Shown here: one piece after another, positions 49,350-60,215 of the stretch
Numbering within the stretch: the first letter of the stretch is position 1
Layout: the number at the start of each line of letters is the position of its first letter
DNA from: Schistosoma mansoni
Taxonomy: Eukaryota; Platyhelminthes; Trematoda; Strigeidida; Schistosomatidae
Direction: 5' to 3'
Length of the DNA: 64,000 nt
NCBI RefSeq assembly: GCF_000237925.1
Contig: NC_031495.1
Coordinates: 29,518,679-29,582,678 of the forward strand
The notes under the pieces: generated by a model
What the model saw: only the letters and a program-made list of their open reading frames with translations
Told to the model about the DNA's origin: nothing
Databases searched by the model: none
Program-made: the position numbers and the translations under genes

Positions 49350-52159
49350 ATGACAGTTATTGTTTTTCTGCTTGACAACAGCGCAGCAATGAACCAGCGC
49401 ACTTTTCAAGGTACTACGTTACTAGACGTTGCAAAGTCTGCGGTAGAGATTTTCTTCAAAGTTTGTTTGTGGAATTATCTTTATTACACTAACTGGTAGA
49501 TAAGGATGAGCAAATCAAGAGTAGATCGTTATTTTGTGCTTACGCTCAATTCTGATATAAGTTATGTCAAAGTATGTCACCATAATCTTCTTAATTGTTG
49601 TAGCTTACCGGTTGGAAACAGAACGTTGATCTTCAGTTACTTCATTCTGCCTTAAATAATATAAAACCAGATGGTCTAATAGACTTGTCAACTGGCATTC
49701 AAAGAACATTCCGAATGTTAAACGTAAATAGATTGCAACTCGGACTGGAAAATTATGGGATGGTATTTAGCATTTATCAGTTGATATTTCTTAAGGGAAT
49801 TTATCCATCATGTATTGAACCCTCTGTGATAATATGTATTACTTGTAGCATAGGGTCATGCAGTTTCGATGGTCAAGTTTTCAACGTAAGTTTGACATAA
49901 TTCCTTAATTATGCTAAACAGGATGCATCTACAACTTCCATAGAATCTGCTGTTCTTGGAAATGTTTTGACAAAAGAGACTTTTCGTTGGGATTACCGCA
50001 TGTATTCTCTGGTACTTCGTTTTCCAGCATTTGTCAGTAATATTCATGGTGGTAACTCCATAAGATCAGAAACAAACTCACCGCTTAAAATACTTGCGGA
50101 AGAAACTGGCGGTGAAAGTTTTGATGTTTACGACGGTCGGGAACTCCACCAATGTCTCGACTCTCTTGTTACAAAATGTCAACCTGGCGTGGTTTTAAAA
50201 TTACGAAGGTCTACTGATTGCGTTGATACGGTTTGTCAAGAGAAATTTGTAAAGCAGTTGATGTCAGTTAAGTTAATGGGAAGATCATCGTCTTGGCCTA
50301 TTCCAGAACAATTTTGGCCTGATGATGAGATGCTAGCATCACAGTTGGTATGTCGAGAGTATTTTTATATTTCCATTGAAGCCACCTAGAAGTGCACATC
50401 CTGAAGTCCTTGTATCTAAAGTTCCTGTGGCGGAACCTGAATTGCCCGAGTATTTCCCCGTCGACCGTTACGAGTTGACTCCGTCACATCTTACGAAAGA
50501 GTTTCTAAATTCATCGGAGCACAACATGGTGTGGCGTTGTTTCAGCTATGGTATCAAAAAGAGTCAGAATGCACCGTTTGGTTATTTAAAAGCATCAAAT
50601 GATCTACAGTCAGTACATCTACACATACTTCCTTACAATTATCCTGTATTTCTTCAGTTACTTGGTAAGTCACAACATATGTTATAAAATTTTAAGGTGA
50701 TATATGTGATCATAAGCGTATGACGGAAGCTTGGGGTCATCAGTTTGTGAACTATCTAGGAACTATACCAAAATATTACTTCATGGTACTATTTTTGTGA
50801 TTTCATTCATTTTCTAAGCCCTTAGCGAAGTCGTTTGAACGAATAGGGTTTGCCGGGATGATCAAGCCCGAAGCTATTGATCGTGCATTACCTTATCAAC
50901 TGAAACATTCTTTGCAAAAACTTCGACATTCAGCTAAAGTTGAATACGATAACTTCGTACGTATGACACAAACTGACAGCCCCTCAAACTCAACTGTTAC
51001 TGTAAGTAAATACCTTAGTTATTTTTCAGTTACCCTCAGCTTTATTGCCTTTGCCTTTGTGGCCTTTACGTGAATTTAAATCGATGTATATCAAACCCAA
51101 GCGTCTTCATTCAAATTCTCTCCGACCTTGTAATATATCTCGAACCAATTTGCGCGTAGTTTTGGGAAAAATGAGGCATGAACTTGATAATCTCCTTAAT
51201 GGTTCATCTAACATCCGAGCAGTTGACTTGATTCATCAACAACCAGTCGCCTTAATGGGTGATTATGTTAATTACAGAAATTCCCGGGAGGTCGAAACAC
51301 CTTTGAGGGAGATAAATCCAACTCCTGAGCGGTCGGATACATTCGGAAACCCTTTTCGACGGAAATCTACATCCTTCGTCGCGGATGAAGGTTTCGTTGA
51401 TGAGATGGATTCGTTGCAGGTTAATTCTTGCAATCCGAATACAGTTTCGCTCAATTTCGGGCGAAAAAAGTCTGCACAAAACACCAAAAATCCTCAAGCA
51501 AGAGTCAAAGGTAAGATAGAATTTAACCACTCAACTTCTTTCAGGTCCCTTGCCTCCGTACATTAATCACCTGAATTGGCGTTTTTTCTCGCCGAAATCT
51601 TCACCGGTCTCATCGCGTAGATCTTTGGATAATAACTTCAGTGAAGAAACACCAAACGCAATTTCGTCTCCCATGTATACTGACGACTCCCCTTCCTTAA
51701 TTAACCACTCAAGATTTGCTAACCAAGCAGTTATAAAAAAACCAAGTTCTTTTGATACTAGAAATACGTCGTCACTGGAAAGTTTTAAATTAAACAAGAA
51801 AATTATGTTCGAATTAATTCATTTGGTCCGACAGCCTTATACAGGTAAGTCTGTATGTACAAGGACTTTTAGTTCTTTCGTTACATCATCTAACCGGTAA
51901 TCTTTTTCATTTAGTAGATGCAGTACTATTATTTGACCGCATGAATGAACTCACTGGTTCAATTGGACAAAGAGAAGCTGTGGTTTCGATGTTGATGTCA
52001 GAAGCTTTGAGATTCAGAAGATCATGTTTATATGTTTTACTGAGTGAATGGCGAACATGGTTGCTGCAAAGTGACGATTCGAAAGACCGTATTATTTTGC
52101 AAAAATCGAATCAGGTGGCTGCTAAAATAAACCATATTCAATTAAATGGGTGGTCCTGA
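49350..52159 (+). CDS. INTS6: INTS6, Integrator complex subunit 6
   Basis: Eleven exons: 49350-49460, 49500-49571, 49622-49762, 49796-49885, 49922-50347, 50382-50664, 50697-50785, 50819-51001, 51030-51510, 51545-51844 and 51915-52159. All junctions are GT..AG with matching phases, giving 806 residues (human about 887). Introns are only 28-70 nt. Seen: N-terminal vWA domain starting VIVFLLDNSAAMNQR, then KETFRWDYRMYSLVLR, a PFGYLKASNDLQSVHLHILP block, the GDYVNYRNS and TFGNPFR signatures, a poorly conserved Ser-rich linker, and the conserved C-terminal helical domain (LTGSIGQREAVVSML, INHIQLNGW). Known role: Integrator subunit (PP2A-associated module) in snRNA 3'-end processing and promoter-proximal attenuation. 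The vWA metal site looks altered: DxSxS is DNSAA and TDG is TCS. Confidence 0.95.
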
Positions 52160-52455
52160 TCAAGTCGATCTGTATATTATGATCTACTCAATTTATTTTG
52201 TATAAAGCTTTTACATACTCAATACTTTCAGATGTAAATAACAGGGTTTATTATTGATGATGTACATGGTGTATAAATTTCTCGCGTATTCTTTGAGAAA
52301 TGGCCTTATTTTCATAATCTTAACCTTTTGCCCACTAGTTTGTACACTGTTGATATACAACAAAATTACTTACAACTCATAATTCTATGGTTTTATCGCT
52401 TTAGATTATTACTCATGTTCTATTCAACATTAGTTTTAGGTTGCCTGAAGAGTGA
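52160..52455 (+). promoter_or_regulatory. INTS6-NTAN1 spacer with possible trans-splice acceptor
   Basis: Only 296 bp separate the INTS6 stop and NTAN1 start. A pyrimidine-rich run ending in TTAG at 52439 is followed by a 16-nt leader and the NTAN1 ATG. This is where a spliced-leader acceptor would sit if the pair were transcribed together. I see no AATAAA in the spacer. Confidence 0.4.
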
Positions 52456-53451
52456 ATGGTGCTTAATTTTGATGGGAAGAGATATAATTGCGAGAAGTCG
52501 TCGATATACGTATTCGCTCAATGGTTCTCTACAAGTTCATTTGTTAAGAGTATCGCGGATGATTTCAAAAAAAGTCAGTCAATCAACGTTGAGGATTGTC
52601 TTTCCTCAGTTTATGTTCATCAAGGTGAAATGGCCACTATACCATTACTGGCTACCAATGTACCTACAAGCAATATCATTCCAGAATACACAACTTCTGA
52701 TGATGCAACATCCTGTTACATTGTTGTCTTGCGTTGTTCACTCGGTTGTTCGATAGGACATCTGGATACTCCATTGCGCGTCAGGTCATTTTTCAGAAAT
52801 TCTGAACGTTTCTTCTTTTCAAAAGGAAGTGTTAACGTCACAGTCCACATAGTCGGGGGTTTTCCAGATCCACGAAACATCTCACATTCTATACTAGTTG
52901 AAATACTTTCATCGCTCACATGTAATGATCACAGTTATGAACTTGGAGTATGCTGTATCGGTGAAAATAATATCCTTAGCTCTAGTGGTGAAAAATCACA
53001 ACCTGCTATTTTGGGTGTTATCTTCAGTATTAAAACCAACCAAATAAACCCAGCTCGTATAAGTTGGAAAGCACGTGGGCCTGTTCCTGTGTTAAGACTT
53101 TTACGCCTAGAATGTGTAGATTCAGATGAAATAACTAACGTATTCAACCCGGAAAGGGGTTATCTAATTATAAATCCTTTCCTGTACGTCCGCCCAGCTT
53201 TTGTGAATGCGCAAATCACATCTGAAGAAATGCGAGCTAAGTCCACAACACCTGAGCAAGAACCTGCAACATACTTTGAAGGTCAGATTGCTGTGCACCG
53301 CATAAGGTTTCACTGCTCTAACTCACTACGTTGGTTTGAACGTGGTCCACTGATGTTCCGTTGTGTTCTAGATTCAAATAAACCGTGGGTCCCTTTAAAT
53401 GAAGCTTCTGCAGTTGCATCAGAAGACCCTTTAACAAACGTTAAAATATAA
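52456..53451 (+). CDS. NTAN1: NTAN1, protein N-terminal asparagine amidohydrolase
   Basis: A single uninterrupted frame of 331 codons. Known role: deamidates N-terminal Asn to Asp, the first step of the Asn branch of the Arg/N-degron pathway. Seen: start MVLNFDGKRY comparable to the family start, SVYVHQGEMA, the key segment SDDATSCYIVVLR with the candidate catalytic Cys at residue 87, VTVHIVGGFPDPRNIS, and GVIFSIKTNQINPARIS. The Cys follows SDDAT as in human NTAN1. The length is close to that of human NTAN1 (310). The start is set by the conserved N-terminus. No intron interrupts it, unlike the other genes here. Confidence 0.93.
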   Translation: MVLNFDGKRYNCEKSSIYVFAQWFSTSSFVKSIADDFKKSQSINVEDCLSSVYVHQGEMATIPLLATNVPTSNIIPEYTTSDDATSCYIVVLRCSLGCSIGHLDTPLRVRSFFRNSERFFFSKGSVNVTVHIVGGFPDPRNISHSILVEILSSLTCNDHSYELGVCCIGENNILSSSGEKSQPAILGVIFSIKTNQINPARISWKARGPVPVLRLLRLECVDSDEITNVFNPERGYLIINPFLYVRPAFVNAQITSEEMRAKSTTPEQEPATYFEGQIAVHRIRFHCSNSLRWFERGPLMFRCVLDSNKPWVPLNEASAVASEDPLTNVKI

Positions 53452-53783
53452 CCTCACTGTAATATACTACTGACTTCTTCCTTTGTTTTTTTCAAGTGCA
53501 AACAATGATTTTGTTACGCCAAGTCACCTTCGTTGAATGCTTAGATCCTTTAAAGTAAGTGTAAATGCGGGTTTAGGTCTGTATAGGATATCATATATTT
53601 TTAAACATGTGACCTTGTATAAATGCAAAGCTTTGGATCGATGGAGTAAAAATGAATATTAAGAGAATACAGGCATTTCAAAATGCTAACAAGATACATG
53701 TAAATACATTTTGAGCAAAGGCTATCAAATGTGCCTATGTACATTTCAAGAAAATGTAACTGAGAAGAAAGTCATTGTTCGGT
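53452..53783. other. Convergent 3' interval, NTAN1 and mucin-like gene
   Basis: 332 bp of AT-rich sequence between the stop codons of NTAN1 (plus) and the mucin-like gene (minus). Must contain both 3' ends. No canonical AATAAA found on the plus strand. Confidence 0.45.
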
Positions 53784-56700
53784 TTAAAGAATGAATATAG
53801 TGAGTAGAGGTAAAAATATGGACGTGATTAGTTGTTGGTGGGGTGCTGAATTGTAGTTATGTGAGACAGTGTCTTCCTTTCCGTACAGGGGACCTTCAAC
53901 ACTATATTCTCGTATTAGTAATATGGGTGGCACCGGCTGCCCCGGACTTAACTTTGCTGGTACCCACACTTCAGGGGGTGGCAGGGGTGGTTGTGGAAGA
54001 ACCTCTGGAACATGGTCGACCCGCGATGGTATAGGTGGTTGTGTTGGCTGAGCTGAGGGAGGCAATATGGCTGTATCCTCCGGAACTGGATTCTGCAAAA
54101 TTCCAGGGTTGCCACGCCTACTTCCTCCCGGTGTATCTTGCCATTGTGACGAGCCTGCTGAAATGGAAAAAAAGTTGGTTCAGATTGAGAAAGTTGGAAA
54201 ATTATACATCATGAGAAAGCTTATGGAACTATTTTATGAAGAATTGTTGTTTATATTTTTATTGTATAATTACTAGGCATTTAGATTATTTCATGCTCAT
54301 ATCCTCCCAATTTTTCGTTCAGGATTATTGTTAAATAATTACAAATTTTTACTCAGTTCTCTTTCACTCATGGAGTAATTCTGCCCACATTGTGATTTCC
54401 TATTCATGTTGATGTGCGGTTAAGAACTTGCTCTATATTATTGTGTTAATTGAGTCACATAACAAACTGCTAAGCAACGGAGAAAAGGTTTGTTTGATAA
54501 CTTCGTCTTGGATATTGGCCAAAACAAACTCAAGGACCGATACGGGTTAACGTCCCAGTCGTTGTTCGTTGGACGCCAAATGATTTTTAATTAGGTCATC
54601 GGTCTTACAGGCGAAATAATAAATAACTGGACATGATAATTATCTGCTCCTATAATAGCGCGCAAACAAAACAAGAAATTTGCTCTTTTGAAGAATTAAC
54701 AGATACCAAGTTCATTCCAAATTATATGTATCACAACAGATTTAAGACACTTACTGTGACGATCGTTTTTGTCCTCATTCCATTCTATGTTGGGACTCAT
54801 CCCACTAGCTCCTTCTAGGAACCCTGAAGCTAGCTTATCGGGAGAAACGTTCCAGACTTCTTCATCGCCTCGATTTTCTGGCTCTTGGGTGGTTGGATAG
54901 AAAGGTTGATTTTTGTCCGGTTGGGGACCAATAAATTCTTCATTGTAACGTGTATCTGCAGCGTTGGGGTTTGCCAGTTTTCTGCCGGACTGTGTCCATA
55001 AAGTTTGGGGCCCTTGGTATTGCGGTGTAAGGACTGATGGTGATATACCACTGCCACCGGAGCCCTATAAATAGAAATAAAGCAACGCAACACGTCACGT
55101 GACATGGCATCTAATAAACATGTTGAGGAAACGGTGAAATCATCGGGAACTAGTTTAATTTATGATGCATCTATGACCGGTTAGGTTTATTTGTAGTATC
55201 ATTCGTTTCTTTCAACTATAAGCTTAGCAATGTAAAATACGGCAGGGTAGCGTAACTGTTTTAATCCTATCTTTCAACCAAAAAACCTATAACCTCGAGA
55301 AGCATCACCATTTTGAGGTAACAGATCATTTTGATTACTAGCTATTCATCTATACTACTTTTTTATTGCACTGGTAAACTTTACACAACATTTAGGTAGA
55401 CAGGTTTTCCTATTCAGATTCTGATTAATTAGGATAGGAAGACAATTTTATATTTCGTACTATATTGTATGCAAGAAACATGTTGAACAAAACTGAACCA
55501 ATTGAAGTGTTTAATTTCATAATCACTGGCAACTGCATCATCAATATCTGTAGTATTTTACTGTATGATCACAGAATTCAACTTTCCAGGTGGAGAGCTG
55601 AACCACTTACACGTAGATCAATTCCATAAAAATCAACCTCGACTACTAAATGTGCAGAAATAAATGAAGCCTAGAGACTATTCAATAAGCGATATGTTGT
55701 TTACAGATAAACCTTATACAATAAAGTTTTGAAGTGTATTCTGTATACCATACAAACTGCTAATGAGAATTTAAAAAATATCCAAAGGAAAGTTAACAAA
55801 CTTTGTTAGCGACTGTGGTTACACAGAAAAAAAATACCATATTAGATGTTTAACGTGGCTAGTTTTAAAGATATACATCACTACCATAGAGACAAAACGT
55901 GTTTCAACTTAGGATTATCAAACTTGCTACAAAGTGCAGGGTTTATTGGTAATCCTAGATTAGAGTGACCAATAGAAAACAAACATTCAGTACTACTCAC
56001 TGCCTTCTCATGGCGGGGGAGTTGCTTACGAAATCGAGAGGACGGAAAGCGAATATCCGGCGCTTGAACTGGGCCGGTTGTTACAGAGAATCCAACTACT
56101 GGAGTTGGAAAACCCTGATTCCAAACCAATGATGCGCACCCGGGCAGTATCGCGGCTCTCACATAACTGTGTGGCGCATATATATCTGGTGCCCCCTTGT
56201 ACCAATGTTTATGCGTTGAAATAAATAAGTAAAGACTTGACTGCTCAGTCATGTGGAAGCTGGAACATATATGTTTCGCTTCAGGTTATCACATATTATC
56301 AGTACTGCGAGACTGGTATGAAAAAAATCAGTGTTTCCATGTTATTTCCTTGAGAATATCACTAACTGTTATATTACTGAAATATTAGATGTCATGAACT
56401 TATTCACCTCGGTCAATCGCCAAGTTTAAAAACACTGATCTTATGAGGTATGCAAACTATTAATAATTTACAGACAGTTCATAACAGTCCAGGATAAGGA
56501 TGCTAGAACAGAATGAACCGTTGTATCGAAATCTTATGCATCACACAGGTAAATATTATAAACTAAAGAATAGTGACTACACTTTTACTGTATCATGATC
56601 TGTCGTAAGGAATGAAAGAGTTTAGAGTGTATAAGTATTATCTTTAATATTCAAAAACATTTTTAACTCACTTCATGAAAACGTCGACGGGAAACCTCAG

Positions 56701-59321
56701 AGGTTTGATGCCAAGAATTAATCTTTTGAGAATCAGGTGTTTGATAAGGTATTTGTTTTGAGATCATTTGAGTATTATCTTCGTCGTCTGGCAAAAATCC
56801 AATATTACTTGATTGGTCAGTTGACGGTAAGAACGATTCTGTGTATGTGCCTGATTTCAATTTTGGATCTATGTAAAGTTGTGTTGTAGTTTGTGGATGT
56901 CTATCTAATGCTGAATCTGTCCGGACAGTTAGAGGTGTTTGTCTCGTAACACTTTCTGTAACAATATCCTTCACTTCCAGTGATGATGTATCACTTGGTT
57001 TTTCTAATGCACTTGGTGTTGTAATTAATCCCGTGGAATTATATAGTAACGCAGTGGAAGCTGTAACAGTAGTTGAAGAAAACGTTATCGTCGTAGTTGT
57101 TGTTGTCATTCCCGTTGTTAAAGGTACTGATTCTGTTGTGGGTTCTTGAAAAATTGGTATGTTGAAGTCTGTAGAACCGTTAAATTTCCATTTATCTCTT
57201 TGATGCTCGACATTACCCCAACTATTGTACACACTAGACTTCTGTGGCCATTGTTGCGTAGATTTTTGGTTAAAGTACCTATTTGAATCTGTACCTTGAC
57301 TAACTCCCGTTCTTTTAGTATCAGCATTTATAACAGAACTGTACATGCGAGGATCGTTCTTATTTTGAGGGTCGTCAGGAAACATATTATTGAATTGACT
57401 AGATGACTGCTCGTAAGATTGGGAAAGGGAATCATCCGGAAATTGTAAACTATTCGGTTGATTTCCACTTCCACTCTGCAAAATTAAGGAAATGAGTCCG
57501 AGTAATTAGTGTCATAAACAGAGTATTGGTTTAAGGTGTAGATATTTAGAAAATGAGTTACAGACAAAAGGCTATGAAATATGATGTTTTTGTCTTGTTA
57601 AAATCTATAAATAGGGATAACTGAATAAAACAGACTATATAATTTATTTTTGTAGTAAAAACAACCAGTCACTTTCTCTATTACATATTAGAAAATTTAA
57701 ATACTCAAGGTTAAAATTTTTAATCTAGTTCGATGGTTTGCTCAGAGAAATTGAATTTAAAGAAGTGTGCACTAGACAGCTTGTTTCTTCTCGGTCTGAG
57801 GCTTTTTGGTAGTGTATACTCAAGACCCTAAACACGATTCAATCCATGATCAGCCATAACCTTACGAACATTGACTTGGAACAGAATGGTCGACATTATT
57901 ATTATTATTAATGGCTTTATTCAATATTATATTTAGGTATAACATAGAATTCTCAACAGCTTCAATCAATTAGTGATAAACTGCAATTGTTGCTCAATGT
58001 CACTGGTTGTATCTGTTCCAATCTTGAACGTCACTAATTACAATTTCTTAATAAAACTTCGGAAATTCATCTCCCAACTTGCCACTGATCAGTAGATCGA
58101 AATCGAGACAACTATGATTGATGAAATTAGATAATGGTTGTGCTATATTATAAATTGACTGAAGTTAGATATATGGATCATTGGCTTCACACTATGATAG
58201 ATATGCTTTTCAGTAGTATTCGTGTTAATCTCAGTCCACAATGACAATCTGTGAGTTTTATTTGCAATTATGAATTTTTTGTAAGTTCATTGTGTATACA
58301 TATTTTTGCCAACTCTTTTATAAACAATAAATATAACCAAGATGGTTGGATTAATTCCAGTAACTAATGTAATTTTAACTGTGCCACAGCATTAAAATCA
58401 GGAATTGCAAACATATTTACTACCTTTGAGAGTATCAGTGATGATCAGAAAGTTGAATTTGTGCAGCTTCGATTAAGATAAAGTTATGAATCATTGACTG
58501 AATGATCACATACATGTATAAACATGCTCGAAGATAGAAAAAAATGATGAGTTACAATTTGCGTGTCAAAAGTAACATTTCCAACAATTGTACAGTCATA
58601 AAACTATATAAATTAGCAAGAATAAATTGAATAAGGAAGATATTTTCTCAAGTTATAATGACATTAAAGTGTAATAAAACTGATTTAAAACTATTATGAT
58701 TGTTTCAATGATAAAATTTGTTTCATCACAATTATTTTGACTTTGAAATATTTCTCGTGTTAAATTGTATACGAAATATGATTATATCAAAGAAAATAAA
58801 CATTATACCACTTTACGAAGGAATAATAACATAAATTGGGTTCGAAATATATGATAACATTTCAAAAGTAAACTGGAATACTCGGATACAAATGTGTAGA
58901 AATTGCTTTAGAATGCAAGACAAAAACTAGATATTGATAAGAACTGCATACCAACAGTCTGATACATAATGATGTGATAAATAGCATAATGAGCTTACTT
59001 CGATCCTAATATTTCTTTCCGTTTCATATGAATTATCCATTCTAGATTGCTTAGGACCTTGCCATTGGTCCTGTGCGAGAAATTGGTTTGCTGAGAGAGG
59101 ATCAGTTAAACTGGCCGACAAATAACTGTTTTGATCATTTCTTGAGTAAGTACCAGGAGCAGAATTCGATCTAGGAGGCAGTTTGACAACTAATGTATCT
59201 GGATCTTTCGTATTGGTTGAGGCTTCGTGCAATCTTTTGGAAGCTTCATAAAGTTGGGTTAAAATTTGTGTAATTCCAGCATCAGGTGGCGTACTAAATA
59301 CATCAATTAAAGAAAAGATGA
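53784..59321 (-). CDS. Unrecognised Thr/Ser/Pro-rich protein with GPI-like tail (3' exons)
   Basis: Four exons on the minus strand join in phase: 58999-59321, 56672-57475, 54755-55064 and 53784-54157, giving at least 602 residues. The 5' end is not found. Seen, in order: a helical segment (ITQILTQLYEASKRLHEAS); a long Gln/Asn/Ser-rich low-complexity region; a mucin-like Thr block (GMTTTTTTITFSSTTVTAS) with an NST glycosylation sequon; a Gly/Pro segment; a Pro-rich segment (PPIPSRVDHVPEVLPQPPLP); and a hydrophobic C-terminus (LITSIFLPLLTIFIL) just before the stop. The tail after small residues resembles a GPI-anchor signal, so a surface or secreted glycoprotein is my inference. I recognise no domain or family. 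Introns are 0.6-1.6 kb, unlike the neighbouring INTS6. Confidence 0.7.
55990..56235 (+). repeat. Dispersed repeat family (copy 4)
   Basis: Matches 16231-16390 and 16539-16640 joined directly (GAGTTGGAAAACCCTGATTC core, then CACCCGGGCAGTAT and the GTTGAAATAAATAAG end). Compared with copy 2 it lacks the ~145-bp middle block. It lies in the intron 55065-56671 of the mucin-like gene. Confidence 0.7.
57476..58998. other. Intron of the mucin-like gene
   Basis: AT-rich intron with a short (ATT)n tract near 57896. No gene or transposon recognised. Confidence 0.5.
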
Positions 59322-59849
59322 CTGAAATTTTAATAAGAGACCCGACTATATGATATAGTATATTTCGCACAGACGTTGACGTCAGATGATTCGATCACAG
59401 TGACAAACAAAATTATTAACCATTTACACTGCACGAAATAATTGATTATTGGAAATTAGACTTTCAAATAGAGGTTATTAGGATGAATGGACATAAATCC
59501 TTCATTTGGATGAATTTAATTCAAAGAATGAGATATATTTAGTGGTATATTTTTATGTACATATAGAAGATGAAGTGTTAAGTGATGCTAAGATTTGAAA
59601 ACAAGTGTTTATTTCATCTATCAACGCTGTGAATCTATGTTTATACTCAATTGCGGAAAGTACGATTCTCAGAATTTCTGCCAATATAACATTGACAAAC
59701 GAATAGCTGATAAATATTCAGATTAATTTTATGGGACCCAGTAATTAAGTAGTTCTTTTACTGCATATTAGACTCTTAATCACACCTGTTGGAAAGTCAG
59801 CTTTAACATATATAGGTTAGAAGAAACTTGGAGGCGGGCAAATTAAAAA

Positions 59850-60215
59850 GTGAGACCAAATATTAACTGTTGGTCTAAGCAATGTTAGTAGATGTAGACC
59901 ACCTGGTTTGGGTCCATGTGGGTATTGTAATCAATAGTTAGAGACTGAGTGACATGGCTGAGAATCATTCACGATCGTCCAGATGCATTCACTCTCTATC
60001 TTCCCTTTCGATGTTGAATTCCGGTATCTATTCATGCAAACATTTCCACCCTGTCTTTTCAAGTCATATTACTAAGGTTTAGTATTTCATATTAACATTG
60101 CTACTACATTATTTTGATCAGTTTTGTGATCATCTCGTCGTAGTAATGAGGTATGGCAACTTGGGCTAACGCATATCTGTGCTATGCTCTATCCTATTGA
60201 TGCCTGCCAGTTAGA
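59850..60215 (+). mobile_element. RTE-like 3' end, heavily 5'-truncated
   Basis: Plus-strand similarity to the last coding part and 3' UTR of the 17.7-kb copy (GGTCTAAGCAATGTTAGTAG through GTCCAGATGCATTCACTCT, and the GGTATGGCAACTTGG block near 60150). The coding frame is broken. Confidence 0.7.

Noticed and set aside
53843-54051. Gly-rich plus-strand frames opposite the Pro-rich exon
   Set aside because: Antisense of Pro-rich coding sequence; splice phases support the minus strand.
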